A DNA stretch of 64,000 nucleotides. Source: JAVKFY01 sp040223615. Its GTDB lineage: Bacteria; Pseudomonadota; Alphaproteobacteria; GCA-2731375. Location: positions 1 through 64,000 of the forward strand of contig JAVKFY010000070.1 of NCBI GenBank assembly GCA_040223615.1. Reading direction: 5' to 3'. Below are positions 26,518 to 36,269 of this stretch, one piece after another. Below the pieces are notes generated by a model. That model saw nothing but the letters and a program-made list of their open reading frames with translations. It was not told the DNA's origin and did not search any database. Made by a program: the position numbers and the translations under genes. Numbering within the stretch: the first letter of the stretch is position 1; each line of letters opens with the position of its first letter.

Positions 26518-26547
26518 GATATAGGGGCCGGCCGGCGCGGCTGTCAA
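26518..26547 (-). promoter_or_regulatory. Sigma-70 promoter of tRNA-Ala
   Basis: On the minus strand: consensus TTGACA (26542-26547), an 18-base GC-only spacer and TATATC (26518-26523), about 48 bases upstream of the tRNA 5' end. The perfect -35 and good -10 make this the best promoter in the window. Confidence 0.7.
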
Positions 26548-26620
26548 GGCGATGACGCCAAAGCGGCGCGGCGAGGGCGGGCTGCGACCGATTGCCGCGC
26601 GGATCTTCCCATAATCTGAA

Positions 26621-26649
26621 TTGGTTACGCGTGACGGCGGGCGTATAAA
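26621..26649 (+). promoter_or_regulatory. Candidate promoter of the TAXI binding-protein gene
   Basis: TTGGTT (26621-26626), a 17-base spacer and TATAAA (26644-26649), about 30 bases before the TTG start at 26679. Confidence 0.5.
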
Positions 26650-26678
26650 CGGCGTCCGTCAAAGGTCGAGTTGGTCTA

Positions 26679-27692
26679 TTGCGTGCGCAGCTAGCAGCCT
26701 TCCTGGTTCTCCTCGCGCTGCCAGCGCAGGCGCAAGACGTGCGCTTCTTTCGCCTGACCGGCGGCGACAGCGCCGGCAGCGCGTTTCCCGTCGCCGCGGT
26801 GATCGGCGCGGCGATCTCCAAGCCGCCGGGCGGCAGGGCGTGCGACGGCGGCGGTACCTGCGGCGTGCCGGGTCTGATCGCGGTGACCCGCTCGACCACT
26901 GGCTCGGTGCAGAATATCGAACTGATCTCGCGAGGCGAGGCCGAGGGCGGGCTGGCTGAGGCCGATGTGGTCTACGAGGCGTTCTACGGCGAGGGCCGGT
27001 TCGAGCGCCTGGGCGCGGTGGACAACCTGCGCACCGTCGCCAACCTGTTCCCGGCCGCCGCGCACCTGGTGGTGCGTCAGGACGCCGGCATCGCCAGTGT
27101 CGCTGATCTCAGGGGCAGGCGCATCTCGCTGGGGCCGACGGAGTCCAGCAACCGGGCGCACGGCATGCGGGTGCTGGCGGCGTTCGGGCTGGGCAACGGC
27201 GACTACTTCGCCGAACCCGACGACCTGGGCAGCGCCGCCGACCGGCTGCGCGACGGCGCCATCGACGCCATGTTCGTGCTCGCCGGCTATCCGGTGCCGG
27301 CGATCCAGGACCTGGCGCGCACCACGCCGCTGGACCTGCTGCCACTGGTCGGACCGCCGATCAGTGGCTTGATCAGGCGGAGCCCGGTCTTCGATGTCGC
27401 GGAGATTCCGATCGGCACCTATCCCGGCGTGCCGGGCCGGCGCACGGTGGCGATCGGCATGCAACTGGTGGTCAGCGCCGCGGTGTCGCCGGCGCTGGTC
27501 GAGGCGATCACGCGCGCGCTGTGGAATCCGCGCAACCGCCACCTGTTCGAGACCGGTGACGCCGATACGCACCAGATCCGGCCGGAAACCGCGCTCAAAG
27601 GCCTCAACATTCCGCTGCACCAGGGGGCTGCGGCCTACTATCTCAAGGTCGATGCCTTCCGCCGGGGCGACGAGACCAACGGTAGCGAGTGA
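26679..27692 (+). CDS. TAXI-family TRAP-type solute-binding protein
   Basis: A 337-residue periplasmic binding protein of the TRAP-associated extracytoplasmic immunogenic (TAXI) family. It has a short signal peptide (LRAQLAAFLVLLALPAQAQ). The mature start RFFRLTGGDSAGSAFPVAA is the TAXI TG-x-x-G-x-x-FP motif, and a Cys pair (CDGGGTCG) follows near residues 53-60. Later pieces SLGPTESSNRAHGMRVL and DGAIDAMFVLAG are typical. The start is a TTG; no ATG suits the signal peptide. No TRAP permease genes are adjacent, so it is an orphan binding protein here. Ligands of related proteins include glutamate and other carboxylates. Confidence 0.9.
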   Translation: MRAQLAAFLVLLALPAQAQDVRFFRLTGGDSAGSAFPVAAVIGAAISKPPGGRACDGGGTCGVPGLIAVTRSTTGSVQNIELISRGEAEGGLAEADVVYEAFYGEGRFERLGAVDNLRTVANLFPAAAHLVVRQDAGIASVADLRGRRISLGPTESSNRAHGMRVLAAFGLGNGDYFAEPDDLGSAADRLRDGAIDAMFVLAGYPVPAIQDLARTTPLDLLPLVGPPISGLIRRSPVFDVAEIPIGTYPGVPGRRTVAIGMQLVVSAAVSPALVEAITRALWNPRNRHLFETGDADTHQIRPETALKGLNIPLHQGAAAYYLKVDAFRRGDETNGSE

Positions 27693-28316
27693 TCAGGCCT
27701 CGGCGGCCGCGCCGTCGAGCCACGCGCGGTACGCCGGCAACGACGACACCGCGTCGCGATAGGCCGCCGCCGCCGGGGGCAAGTCCACGCCATAGGTGAT
27801 GAAGCGCGAGACCACCGGCGCGAACATCGCGTCGGCGTTGGTGAAGCCGCCGAACAGGAAGTCGCCGGCGCCGGCGTGGCGGGCGCGGCAATCCTCCCAG
27901 AGTTGCACGATGCGGGCGATGTCGGCTTGCGCTTCGGCGCTGGGCGCGACGGTAAGCGTGCTGGTGCAGTCCATCGGCATCTCCTGGCGCAGCGCCATGA
28001 AGCCGGAATGCATCTCCGCCGACACGGCGCGCGCCTCGGCCCGTGTCGCACGGGCGATTGGCCAGAGCCCGGCGTCCGGCGCCAGCTCGGCGGCATATTC
28101 CAGGATCGCCAGCGAGTCCCAGACCAGCCGGCCGTCGTGCTTCAGCACCGGGACGTGGCCGGCCGGCGAGTGACGCAGGATCTGCGACCGCGTGTCCGGC
28201 TGGCGCAACGTCACGTGCGCCTCCTGGAAGGCGATGCCGGCGTGGCGCATCGCGATCCAGGGCCGCATCGACCACGACGAGGTGCGCTTGTTGCCGATCA
28301 CCAGCTGCATTGTCAT
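27693..28316 (-). CDS. Glutathione S-transferase family protein
   Basis: A 207-residue GST: N-terminal thioredoxin-like domain (MQLVIGNKRTSSWSMRPW, SPAGHVPVLKHDGRLVWDSLAI) with the glutathione-binding V-P and D-S residues, then an all-helical C-terminal domain. The SSWS motif supplies a serine in place of the catalytic Tyr, like the YfcF/zeta-type bacterial GSTs. The start could be ATG 28316 (chosen) or the next ATG at 28310. The stop abuts the convergent TAXI gene. Substrate unknown. Confidence 0.9.
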   Translation of the reverse strand: MTMQLVIGNKRTSSWSMRPWIAMRHAGIAFQEAHVTLRQPDTRSQILRHSPAGHVPVLKHDGRLVWDSLAILEYAAELAPDAGLWPIARATRAEARAVSAEMHSGFMALRQEMPMDCTSTLTVAPSAEAQADIARIVQLWEDCRARHAGAGDFLFGGFTNADAMFAPVVSRFITYGVDLPPAAAAYRDAVSSLPAYRAWLDGAAAEA

Positions 28317-28387
28317 CGCCGTGCCGTGCTCCCGCGTTGGCAAGTTCGCGCCGAGCCGTCATGCTACGCGCTTTCGACCATCCTTCG

Positions 28388-28394
28388 AAGGAGG
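28388..28394 (+). promoter_or_regulatory. Ribosome-binding site fixing the TTG start of the aminopeptidase
   Basis: AAGGAGG lies five bases before TTG at 28400. The in-frame ATG at 28361 has no comparable site. Confidence 0.65.
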
Positions 28395-28399
28395 CGCGG

Positions 28400-29782
28400 T
28401 TGACCGCGACACCGATCCTGCTGCGCCGGGCGCCGGCCGAGACGACGCCGATCTGGCCGATCACTGAAGCCGATGCGGAAGCCTGGCTCGCCGCCCAGGA
28501 CGACGCGACCCGGGCCTGGCTCACGGCCACCGAGTTCAAGCCGACGGCCGGCGCGCACCGGCTGCTGCCGGGGCCGGACGGCGCCCCGCGCGGCGTCGTG
28601 CTGGGGCTCGGCGACGGCAACGACATGTGGGCCTGGGGCGAGTTGCCGCGTGCGTTGCCGGCCGCCACCTACCGCGTCGAAGGCGAACTCGCCGGCGAGG
28701 CGGCGACCCGCGCCGCCGTCGCCTGGGGTCTCGGCGGCTACCGCTTCACCCGCTACAAGGCGCCCGAGGGCGAGCTGGCCAGCCTGGCGATGCCCGCCGG
28801 CGCCGACGCCGACCTGGCGGAAGCGATGGTCGCCGGCACGGCGCTGACCCGCGACCTGGTGAACACGCCGGCTGGCGACCTGGGACCGGCCGAGCTGGCC
28901 GCGGCGGCGCAGGCGCTGGCGGAACGGCACGGCGCCGACTGCAACGTCATTTCCGGCGACGCGCTGCTGCTCAACAACTTCCCGATGATCCATGCCGTCG
29001 GCCGCGCCAGCAGCCGGGCGCCGCGCCTGATCGACCTGACCTGGGGCGACGCCAACGCGCCGAAGGTGACGCTGGTCGGCAAGGGCGTGTGTTTCGACAG
29101 CGGCGGCCTGGACCTGAAGCCGGCGGCCGGCATGCTGCGGATGAAGAAAGACATGGGCGGCGCCGCTACCGTGCTTGGCCTGGCCGCCGTGATCATGGCA
29201 CGCAAGCTGCCGGTGCGGCTGCGCGTACTGGTGCCGGCGGTGGAGAACTCGGTGTCCGGCAACGCCTTCCGGCCCGGCGACGTGCTGGCCACGCGCAAGG
29301 GCCTGACGGTCGAGATCGGCAATACCGACGCCGAAGGTCGGCTGGTGCTGGGTGACGCGCTGACGCTGGCGGCGGAGGAAGAGCCGGCGCTGCTGGTCGA
29401 TTGCGCCACGCTCACCGGTGCGGCGCGGGTGGCGCTGGGCCAGGACCTGCCGGCGCTGTTCTGCGACGACGACGCGCTGGTCGCCGACATCGCCGAACAC
29501 GGCGCGGCGTGGCAGGATCCGACCTGGCGGATGCCGCTGCACGCGCCCTATAAGGAACGGCTGAACAGCCCGGTTGCGGACATGAACAATGTCTCCGAGG
29601 GCGCCTTCGGCGGCTCGATCACCGCGGCGCTGTTCCTGCAACGCTTCACCGAGCCGGCGAAGAGCTGGGCACATATCGACCTCTACGCCTGGAACGACAA
29701 ACCGCGTCCCGGCCGGCCGCAGGGCGGCGAGGCAATGGTGCTGCGCGCGCTTTATGGGACGATTGCCGCGCGGTATGGCTGA
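28400..29782 (+). CDS. M17 leucyl aminopeptidase family protein
   Basis: A 460-residue cytosolic metallo-aminopeptidase of the PepA/PepB family. The catalytic domain (about 170-460) has GKGVCFDSGGLDLKP (metal-binding Asp), MKKDMGGAA (catalytic Lys region), AVENSVSGNAFRPGDV and the signature NTDAEGRLVLGDAL. It releases N-terminal residues from peptides. The TTG start is favoured by its strong ribosome-binding site; ATG at 28361 would add 13 residues. It precedes a MarR regulator and an NlpC/P60 peptidase, an order repeated in other alphaproteobacteria, suggesting a peptide or muropeptide recycling unit. Confidence 0.94.
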   Translation: MTATPILLRRAPAETTPIWPITEADAEAWLAAQDDATRAWLTATEFKPTAGAHRLLPGPDGAPRGVVLGLGDGNDMWAWGELPRALPAATYRVEGELAGEAATRAAVAWGLGGYRFTRYKAPEGELASLAMPAGADADLAEAMVAGTALTRDLVNTPAGDLGPAELAAAAQALAERHGADCNVISGDALLLNNFPMIHAVGRASSRAPRLIDLTWGDANAPKVTLVGKGVCFDSGGLDLKPAAGMLRMKKDMGGAATVLGLAAVIMARKLPVRLRVLVPAVENSVSGNAFRPGDVLATRKGLTVEIGNTDAEGRLVLGDALTLAAEEEPALLVDCATLTGAARVALGQDLPALFCDDDALVADIAEHGAAWQDPTWRMPLHAPYKERLNSPVADMNNVSEGAFGGSITAALFLQRFTEPAKSWAHIDLYAWNDKPRPGRPQGGEAMVLRALYGTIAARYG

Positions 29783-29886
29783 TGGCCTAGGCACCGGCCG
29801 GTGCCGGTTTCGCGAAAGCGGACACGACCCAGGTTGATCCGGGTCCGTAACGTTCGTTAGGATGGCAGCGAGGGACGGAGGCGGCG

Positions 29887-30276
29887 ATGAACGATGGCCC
29901 GACCGATCGTCGCGAGACCCTGGTGGACGCGGCGCAGTTCGACTCGAAGAACATGCTGGCGCTCGACCTGTGGCGCAAGGCGCTGCTCGACTCGCTGCAC
30001 CATGATGGCCCCGACCTGTCGGCGCGGCAGATGGCGGTGATGCTGACCGTCTACCTGACGCCGGCGCCGCACACGGTGCGCGGCCTGGCCGACACGCTGA
30101 ACGCCTCCAAGCCGGCGATCGTCCGGGCGCTGGACACGCTGGGCCGGCTTGGCTTCCTGCGCCGGCGCCGCGACCAGGCCGACCGCCGCAACGTGCTGGT
30201 GCAGCGCACGGTGAAGGGTGCGGTCTACCTCTCCGAATTCGCCGAGGGCGTGGTGCGCGCCGGCGAACCGGCATGA
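29887..30276 (+). CDS. MarR-like winged-helix transcriptional regulator
   Basis: A 129-residue regulator. The core, LSARQMAVMLTVYLTPAPHTVRGLADTLNASKPAIVRALDTL, is the MarR helix-turn-helix, followed by a wing FLRRRRDQADRRNVLVQRT. It lacks the usual long C-terminal dimerisation helix, so it is shorter than typical MarR proteins (about 140-160 residues). Its stop overlaps the NlpC/P60 start by four bases. It probably controls this peptidase operon; no operator is identified. Confidence 0.85.
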   Translation: MNDGPTDRRETLVDAAQFDSKNMLALDLWRKALLDSLHHDGPDLSARQMAVMLTVYLTPAPHTVRGLADTLNASKPAIVRALDTLGRLGFLRRRRDQADRRNVLVQRTVKGAVYLSEFAEGVVRAGEPA

Positions 30277-31106
30277 GCAACTTGGACCCGCGGTTGACCC
30301 CGGCCCGGCCGGACCTGGCGGCGGAGAAGCTGCGCGGCGAGGTCGAGGCGGAACGGTTCGTCGCCGGCGCGACGCATCACGCCCGCATCTGTACCGCGAT
30401 CCGCTTCACGCCGGACGCTGGCGCCAAGCAGGAGAGCCAGCTGCTGGCCGGCGAGCCGTTCACCGTCTACGACGTCGCCGACGGCTGGGCCTGGGGCCAG
30501 GCCGAACTCGACGACTATGTCGGCTATGTCGCCGCCGCCGACCTGGTGGCGGGCGAGCCTTCGCCGACGCACCGGGTCGATGCCCGCACCACGCATCTCT
30601 ATCCCGCGCCGGACCTGAAACAGCCCGTGGTTGGCCATCTGGGTTTCGCGAGCTGGGTGAACGTGTCGGACGAAGACGGCGGTTACTGCCGGACCGAGTA
30701 TGGCTGGGTCTTCGCCAAGCACCTGGCGCCGATCGATCGGCCGCGGCCCGACCCGGTCGCCACCGCGTTGCAGCTCATGGGGGTGCCGTACCTGTGGGGC
30801 GGGCGTTCTGCCGACGGCATCGACTGCTCCGGCCTGGTGCAGCTCTCGGTGCAGGCGACCGGCCAGTGGTGTCCGCGCGATTCCGACATGCAGGGCGCCT
30901 GGCTCGGCGAACCGGTCGCCGACCTGGCCAGCGCGCGCCAGGGCGACGTGATCGGCTTCAACGGCCACTGCGGCTTCCTGGTCGGCGATCAACAGCTATT
31001 GCACGCCAACGCCTTCGACATGCACGTCGGCCTGGATCTACTCAAAGACGTGATGACCCGCGCCGGCGAGATCACGGCCATTCGCAGGCCGTCACCGGCG
31101 CCGTAG
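30273..31106 (+). CDS. NlpC/P60 (C40) peptidase with N-terminal SH3 domains
   Basis: A 277-residue cell-wall peptidase. Residues about 35-160 form two bacterial SH3-like domains (RICTAIRFTPDAGAKQESQL; THLYPAPDLKQPVV). The C40 domain follows, with the catalytic Cys in DGIDCSGLVQ (near residue 188), His in FNGHCGFL and a further polar residue in LLHANAF. Such enzymes cleave gamma-D-Glu-diaminopimelate bonds in murein peptides. No signal peptide is visible, so it may act on recycled muropeptides in the cytoplasm together with the upstream aminopeptidase. Translation is coupled to the MarR gene. Confidence 0.93.
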   Translation: MSNLDPRLTPARPDLAAEKLRGEVEAERFVAGATHHARICTAIRFTPDAGAKQESQLLAGEPFTVYDVADGWAWGQAELDDYVGYVAAADLVAGEPSPTHRVDARTTHLYPAPDLKQPVVGHLGFASWVNVSDEDGGYCRTEYGWVFAKHLAPIDRPRPDPVATALQLMGVPYLWGGRSADGIDCSGLVQLSVQATGQWCPRDSDMQGAWLGEPVADLASARQGDVIGFNGHCGFLVGDQQLLHANAFDMHVGLDLLKDVMTRAGEITAIRRPSPAP

Positions 31107-31141
31107 CCCGGATGCGGATTTCGCTGCGCCACATCCGGGCT
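31105..31141. terminator. REP-like hairpin between convergent genes
   Basis: Arms AGCCCGGATG and CATCCGGGCT (ten bases) flank a 17-base loop. The left arm overlaps the stop codon of the NlpC/P60 gene. This is a widely dispersed proteobacterial palindrome type and lies where transcription from both sides converges (NlpC/P60 and ghrA). Confidence 0.6.
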
Positions 31142-31152
31142 GCATTTCCGCC

Positions 31153-32088
31153 TCAATAACCCCGTTCCAGGTCAACGATGTGCGGGATGGTCTCGCCGGC
31201 GATGTGCTTGCGGACGTTGCTAGCCAGCACCTGGGCGCAGGACTGCGGCAGCAGTTCGCCGGCGACGTGCGGGGTGACGACGATCTTGGGGTGTCGCCAG
31301 AACGGGTGATCCTTCGGCAGCGGCTCGGTCTCGAACACGTCGAGAAAGGCGCCGCCGAGCTGGCCGGAGTCGAGCGCCGGAATCAGGTCGTCCTCGGCGA
31401 CGTGGCCGCCGCGACCCAGATTCACGATCACCGCGCCTTTCGGCATCAGCTCGAAGGTGGTGGCGGAGAGGATGGTGCGGGTCTCGTCGGTCAGCGGCAG
31501 CACGTTGACCACGTAGTTGGCCCGCGACAGCACGTCGGTCAGGCCCTTGTCGCCGGTGCGGCACTCGACGCCGGGAATGCGCTTCTCGCTGCGCGACCAG
31601 CCATGCACCTGGAAACCGTAGACCGCGAACTTGCGCGCCACCTCGGCGCCGATGTGGCCCAGGCCCAGCACCGCGACATGGTGGTCCGGCGTGTGGCGCG
31701 CCCACTTGCGGTCCCAGATGCCCTTCGGCTGGTTCTCCAGGTAGTGGCCGAGGAAACGGTGGAAGTAGAGCACGCCGAGCATGGCGTGCTCGCTCATCAT
31801 GTCGCGCAGGGCGGGATCGACCATGCGCACGATCGGCAGCGCGGTCGGGCGCTCGGGGTCGGCCAGGATATGGTCGATGCCGGCGGCGATGGAGAAGATC
31901 ACCTTGCAGTTCGGCAGGCCGGCGATCATCCCGGCCGGCGGCTTCCAGACCAGCGCGTAGTCGATCTCCGCCGGGTCGCCGATGTCGGGATGGACCACCA
32001 CCTTGACGTCGCGCGGCAGGCGCTTGCGCAGTTCCGGCACCCACAGGTCGACCGGGTCGTCTTGGGAATAGAACAGCAAGGTCGGCAT
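31153..32088 (-). CDS. ghrA: Glyoxylate/hydroxypyruvate reductase A (GhrA-like)
   Basis: A 311-residue D-2-hydroxyacid dehydrogenase that reduces glyoxylate or hydroxypyruvate with NAD(P)H. It has the Rossmann motif VLGLGHIGAEVARKF (around residue 140), a conserved Arg/Glu/His set in NLGRGGHVAEDDL, DVFETEPLPKDHPFW and the catalytic-His segment VVTPHVAGE. The ATG giving MPTLLFYSQDD was chosen; a longer in-frame reading enters zapE. The start lies five bases past the zapE stop, so zapE-ghrA may be cotranscribed. Confidence 0.9.
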   Translation of the reverse strand: MPTLLFYSQDDPVDLWVPELRKRLPRDVKVVVHPDIGDPAEIDYALVWKPPAGMIAGLPNCKVIFSIAAGIDHILADPERPTALPIVRMVDPALRDMMSEHAMLGVLYFHRFLGHYLENQPKGIWDRKWARHTPDHHVAVLGLGHIGAEVARKFAVYGFQVHGWSRSEKRIPGVECRTGDKGLTDVLSRANYVVNVLPLTDETRTILSATTFELMPKGAVIVNLGRGGHVAEDDLIPALDSGQLGGAFLDVFETEPLPKDHPFWRHPKIVVTPHVAGELLPQSCAQVLASNVRKHIAGETIPHIVDLERGY

Positions 32089-32093
32089 GGCGG

Positions 32094-33233
32094 TTACCCC
32101 CCGGTCTCGTGTGGCGCGGTGACGTAGTCGTCGGCCTGCATTTCCATCAGGCGCGAGACGGTGCGCGCGAACTCGAAGGCGCCGTCGCCCTCGGTGTAGA
32201 GCTGGTCCGGCGCCGCCTCGGCGGAGCAGATCAGCTTCGTGCCGTGGTCGTACATGACGTCGATCAGCAGCACCAGGCGGCGCGCCTCGTTGCGCTTCGC
32301 CGGCCCCAGCTTGGGAATGCCGGAGATGATCAGCGTGTGGTAGGCGCGGCACAGCGCCAGGTAGTCGACCGCGCCCAGCGGCCGCGCGCACAGTTCCTCG
32401 AAGGTGAAGCGGGCGACGCCCTTGGCCTGCTCGCGCACCTTCAGCTTGCGGCCCTTGACCTCGACCTCAGCCGGCTCGCCGGTCTTCTCGTCGGTCAGGC
32501 GCTCGAAATCCTCGTCCAACTCGCGTTCGGCGTCGGGACCGAGCGGTGTCTGGTAGACGTCATGGCCGGACAGCCGGTCGAGGCGATAGTCGACGCCGCC
32601 GTCCAGGTGCATCACATCCATGCGCTGCTGCATCAGGGCGATGAACGGCAGGAACAGCTGCCGGTTCAAGCCGCCGAGGTAGAGCTCGCCCGGCGCCCGG
32701 TTCGAGGTCGCGACCACCACGACGCCGCGGGCGAAGAGCTGGGTGAACAGGCGGCCGAGGATCATCGCGTCGGCGACGTCGCGCACCTCGAACTCGTCGA
32801 AGCACAGCAGCCACGCGGCATCGGCCAGGTCGGCGGCGACCGGCGGGATCGGATCGTCGCCATCACGCTGGTCCGGCGGGGTGCGGCGGAAGGCGTTGAT
32901 GCGCTCGTGCACGTCGAGCATGAAACCGTGGAAGTGGGCGCGGCGCTTCCGTTCCACTTCGGCGGCATCGTAGAACAGGTCCATCAGCATCGACTTGCCG
33001 CGACCGACGCCGCCGTGGAAGTACAGCCCCGCCGGCGGTTCGACCTTCTTCTTCAGGCCAAGCAGGCCGCGCAGGCCGCCGCCGCCCGCTTCGGGGCGAT
33101 AGTGCCGCAGCCGGTGCGCCAGCATCTGCAGCTTCTCGACCGCGAGCTCCTGGATCGGATCGGGCCGCAACGTGCCGTCGCTCAGCAGCGCGCGGTAGCC
33201 TTCGATCGGGTCTTGGGTGGCGGTGCCGTTCAT
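32094..33233 (-). CDS. zapE: Cell division ATPase ZapE (AFG1-like)
   Basis: A 379-residue AAA+-type ATPase of the AFG1/LACE1 family; in E. coli ZapE destabilises FtsZ polymers in a GTP/ATP-dependent way. The protein shows Walker A GGVGRGKS (around residue 73), Walker B WLLCFDEFEV, sensor region VVVATSNRAP and the family piece GLNRQLFLPFI. A C-terminal RRLVLLIDVMYDHGTKL segment is also typical. It sits between ghrA and mmsA, all on the minus strand. Confidence 0.93.
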   Translation of the reverse strand: MNGTATQDPIEGYRALLSDGTLRPDPIQELAVEKLQMLAHRLRHYRPEAGGGGLRGLLGLKKKVEPPAGLYFHGGVGRGKSMLMDLFYDAAEVERKRRAHFHGFMLDVHERINAFRRTPPDQRDGDDPIPPVAADLADAAWLLCFDEFEVRDVADAMILGRLFTQLFARGVVVVATSNRAPGELYLGGLNRQLFLPFIALMQQRMDVMHLDGGVDYRLDRLSGHDVYQTPLGPDAERELDEDFERLTDEKTGEPAEVEVKGRKLKVREQAKGVARFTFEELCARPLGAVDYLALCRAYHTLIISGIPKLGPAKRNEARRLVLLIDVMYDHGTKLICSAEAAPDQLYTEGDGAFEFARTVSRLMEMQADDYVTAPHETGG

Positions 33234-33251
33234 TCGATGGCCGGAGTTGAG

Positions 33252-33274
33252 ATGGCCGGGTCAAGCCCGGCCAT
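33252..33274. repeat. 23-base palindrome, copy 1
   Basis: Arms ATGGCCGGG and CCCGGCCAT around a TCAAG core, between zapE and mmsA. It is paired with a similar palindrome 22 bases away whose core is the complement (CTTGA). Both resemble dispersed intergenic palindromes of alphaproteobacteria. Confidence 0.65.
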
Positions 33275-33295
33275 GTCGGATAGAAAAGCGTCGTC

Positions 33296-33318
33296 ATGCC
33301 CGGGCTTGACCCGGGCAT
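33296..33318. repeat. 23-base palindrome, copy 2 (opposite orientation)
   Basis: Arms ATGCCCGGG and CCCGGGCAT around a CTTGA core. Together with copy 1 it forms a back-to-back pair directly after the mmsA stop and could terminate mmsA transcription before zapE. Confidence 0.65.
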
Positions 33319-33343
33319 CCCTGATGCCGGCGCGCCGCACGCC

Positions 33344-34837
<1,494 letters not shown>

Positions 34838-34848
34838 TGTCGTGGTCC

Positions 34849-35103
34849 CTACTCGGCTGCCCGGTTGCCCGCGTCGGGGCGGGCGAAAGCGACTTCCATG
34901 TCGCGGCGCACGCGCACCGCCTGATCCGTCTCGTCATAGTCGACGTCGGCCCAGCCGACGGTTTCGCCCTCGGCGCCGCCCTCGCCGGAACTGACCACTT
35001 CCGTGGTGCCGGCGTGACTGATCGTGCCGCCGGCGCCGATCAGCCCGACCCGGATCGGCCGGCCGTCCTCGGCACGTTGCAGCAGCAGGCGGTGCTGGTT
35101 CAT
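34849..35103 (-). CDS. Small hypothetical protein upstream of mmsA
   Basis: An 84-residue reading frame starting MNQHRLLLQRAEDGRPIRVG and ending near PDAGNRAAE, with a GGGG ribosome-binding-like stretch before its ATG and a stop eleven bases before mmsA. It has good alphaproteobacterial codon character but no recognised domain; the VGLIGAGGTI segment superficially resembles a dinucleotide-binding loop, too short to be functional alone. Probably cotranscribed with mmsA. Could be non-coding leader. Confidence 0.55.
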   Translation of the reverse strand: MNQHRLLLQRAEDGRPIRVGLIGAGGTISHAGTTEVVSSGEGGAEGETVGWADVDYDETDQAVRVRRDMEVAFARPDAGNRAAE

Positions 35104-35208
35104 CCATCCATCCCCATCGGCCAGACGGGCTGTTTATCACGGCGCCACGGAGGCCACCAAGCCGGCCGAATCGGGCATAGTCTGGCGCAACCCTTAGGGA
35201 GTCGGGCA

Positions 35209-35862
35209 ATGACGCTGACCTTGCTGGACATGATCGGCCACCTGTCGTTCGGGCTGACCGCGTTCTCCTTCTATGTGAAGGACATGCTGCTGCTGCGGGC
35301 GCTGGCCACGGCCGCCGGCGCGGTGGGCATCGTCTACAATTACTTCATCCCGGCCGGGCCGCTGTGGCTGGTGATCTTCTGGCTGTGCGTGTTCATGGCG
35401 CTGAACCTGCTGCGCATCTTTCACCTGCTGCGCGAGCGCCGCCAGGTCAGCTTCACCGACGAGGAACGCGAGCTGGCGCAGACCGTGTTCCGCAACTTCG
35501 CCCCGGTCGAGTTCATGAAACTGCTGCGCATCGCCGAGTGGCGCTCGGCCGAGCCCGGCGAGGTGCTGGCGCGCCAGGACGAGGCACAGAGCGAGCTGGC
35601 GCTGATCTACAACGGCGAGGTGCGGGTGGAGCGCGGCGGCGCCGAGGTCGCGCGCGGGCGCGACGGCATGCTGATCGGCGAGATGTCGTTCATCCAGGGC
35701 AGCGCCGCCAACGCCACCGTCACCACCGAGCGGCCGACGCGCTATCTGGTGTGGCCGCAACGGGCGTTGCGCGCGCTGCTGCGGCGCAACCCGACCATGG
35801 ACGTGGCCATGCAGTCGGTCTTCAATGTCGACCTGGTGCGCAAGATGAGCGGAGCGACATGA
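35209..35862 (+). CDS. Popeye-domain-like membrane cyclic-nucleotide-binding protein
   Basis: A 217-residue protein: an N-terminal part with three short hydrophobic helices (about residues 5-75, including ALATAAGAVGIVYNYF) and a C-terminal cyclic-nucleotide-binding-like beta roll (about 90-200) with EPGEVLARQDEAQSELALIYNGEVRV and LIGEMSFIQGSAANATVTTE. The layout matches bacterial relatives of animal Popeye (POPDC) cAMP-binding proteins. The phosphate-binding cassette reads GEMSFIQGSAANAT; it lacks the Arg of CRP-type cassettes, as Popeye proteins do. The stop overlaps the VOC gene start by four bases. Likely a cAMP sensor at the membrane. Confidence 0.82.
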   Translation: MTLTLLDMIGHLSFGLTAFSFYVKDMLLLRALATAAGAVGIVYNYFIPAGPLWLVIFWLCVFMALNLLRIFHLLRERRQVSFTDEERELAQTVFRNFAPVEFMKLLRIAEWRSAEPGEVLARQDEAQSELALIYNGEVRVERGGAEVARGRDGMLIGEMSFIQGSAANATVTTERPTRYLVWPQRALRALLRRNPTMDVAMQSVFNVDLVRKMSGAT

Positions 35863-36269
35863 GCATCCAGATTCGCGAGATCGATCACCTCGTGCTGCGC
35901 GTCGTCGACGTCGCGGCGATGATGGACTGGTACGGCAAGGTGCTGGGCTGCGCGCCGGTGCGCATCCGCGAGGAGCTCGGCCTGTATCAGCTTCGCGCCG
36001 GCACCGCGATGATCGACCTGGTGCCGGTCGACGGCGAGCTCGGCCGCAAGGGCGGCGCCGCGCCCGGCCGGGAGGCCTGCAACCTCGACCATTTCTGCCT
36101 GCGCATCGAGCCGTTCGATCCGGATGCGATCTTCGCCCATCTCGACGGCCTGGGCGTCGTGCATGGCCCGGTCGAGACCCGCTTCGGCGCGGAAGGCGAC
36201 GGTCCGTCGATCTACTGCACCGACCCGGAAGGCAACACGGTCGAACTCAAGGGCCCGCCGGCGGCCTAG
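35859..36269 (+). CDS. VOC-family (glyoxalase/bleomycin-resistance fold) protein
   Basis: A 136-residue single VOC module with two beta-alpha-beta-beta-beta units: IREIDHLVLRVVDVAAMMDWYGKVLG at the start, LDHFCLRIEPFDPDAIFAHL in the middle and YCTDPEGNTVELKG at the end. Metal-ligand candidates are His10, His84 and the Glu in NTVEL. Coupled to the Popeye-like gene by ATGA overlap. The reaction is unknown. Confidence 0.9.
   Translation: MSIQIREIDHLVLRVVDVAAMMDWYGKVLGCAPVRIREELGLYQLRAGTAMIDLVPVDGELGRKGGAAPGREACNLDHFCLRIEPFDPDAIFAHLDGLGVVHGPVETRFGAEGDGPSIYCTDPEGNTVELKGPPAA

Noticed and set aside
33252..33318. CRISPR or integron repeat
   Set aside because: Only two palindromes in opposite orientation, no regular spacers and no cas or integrase gene.
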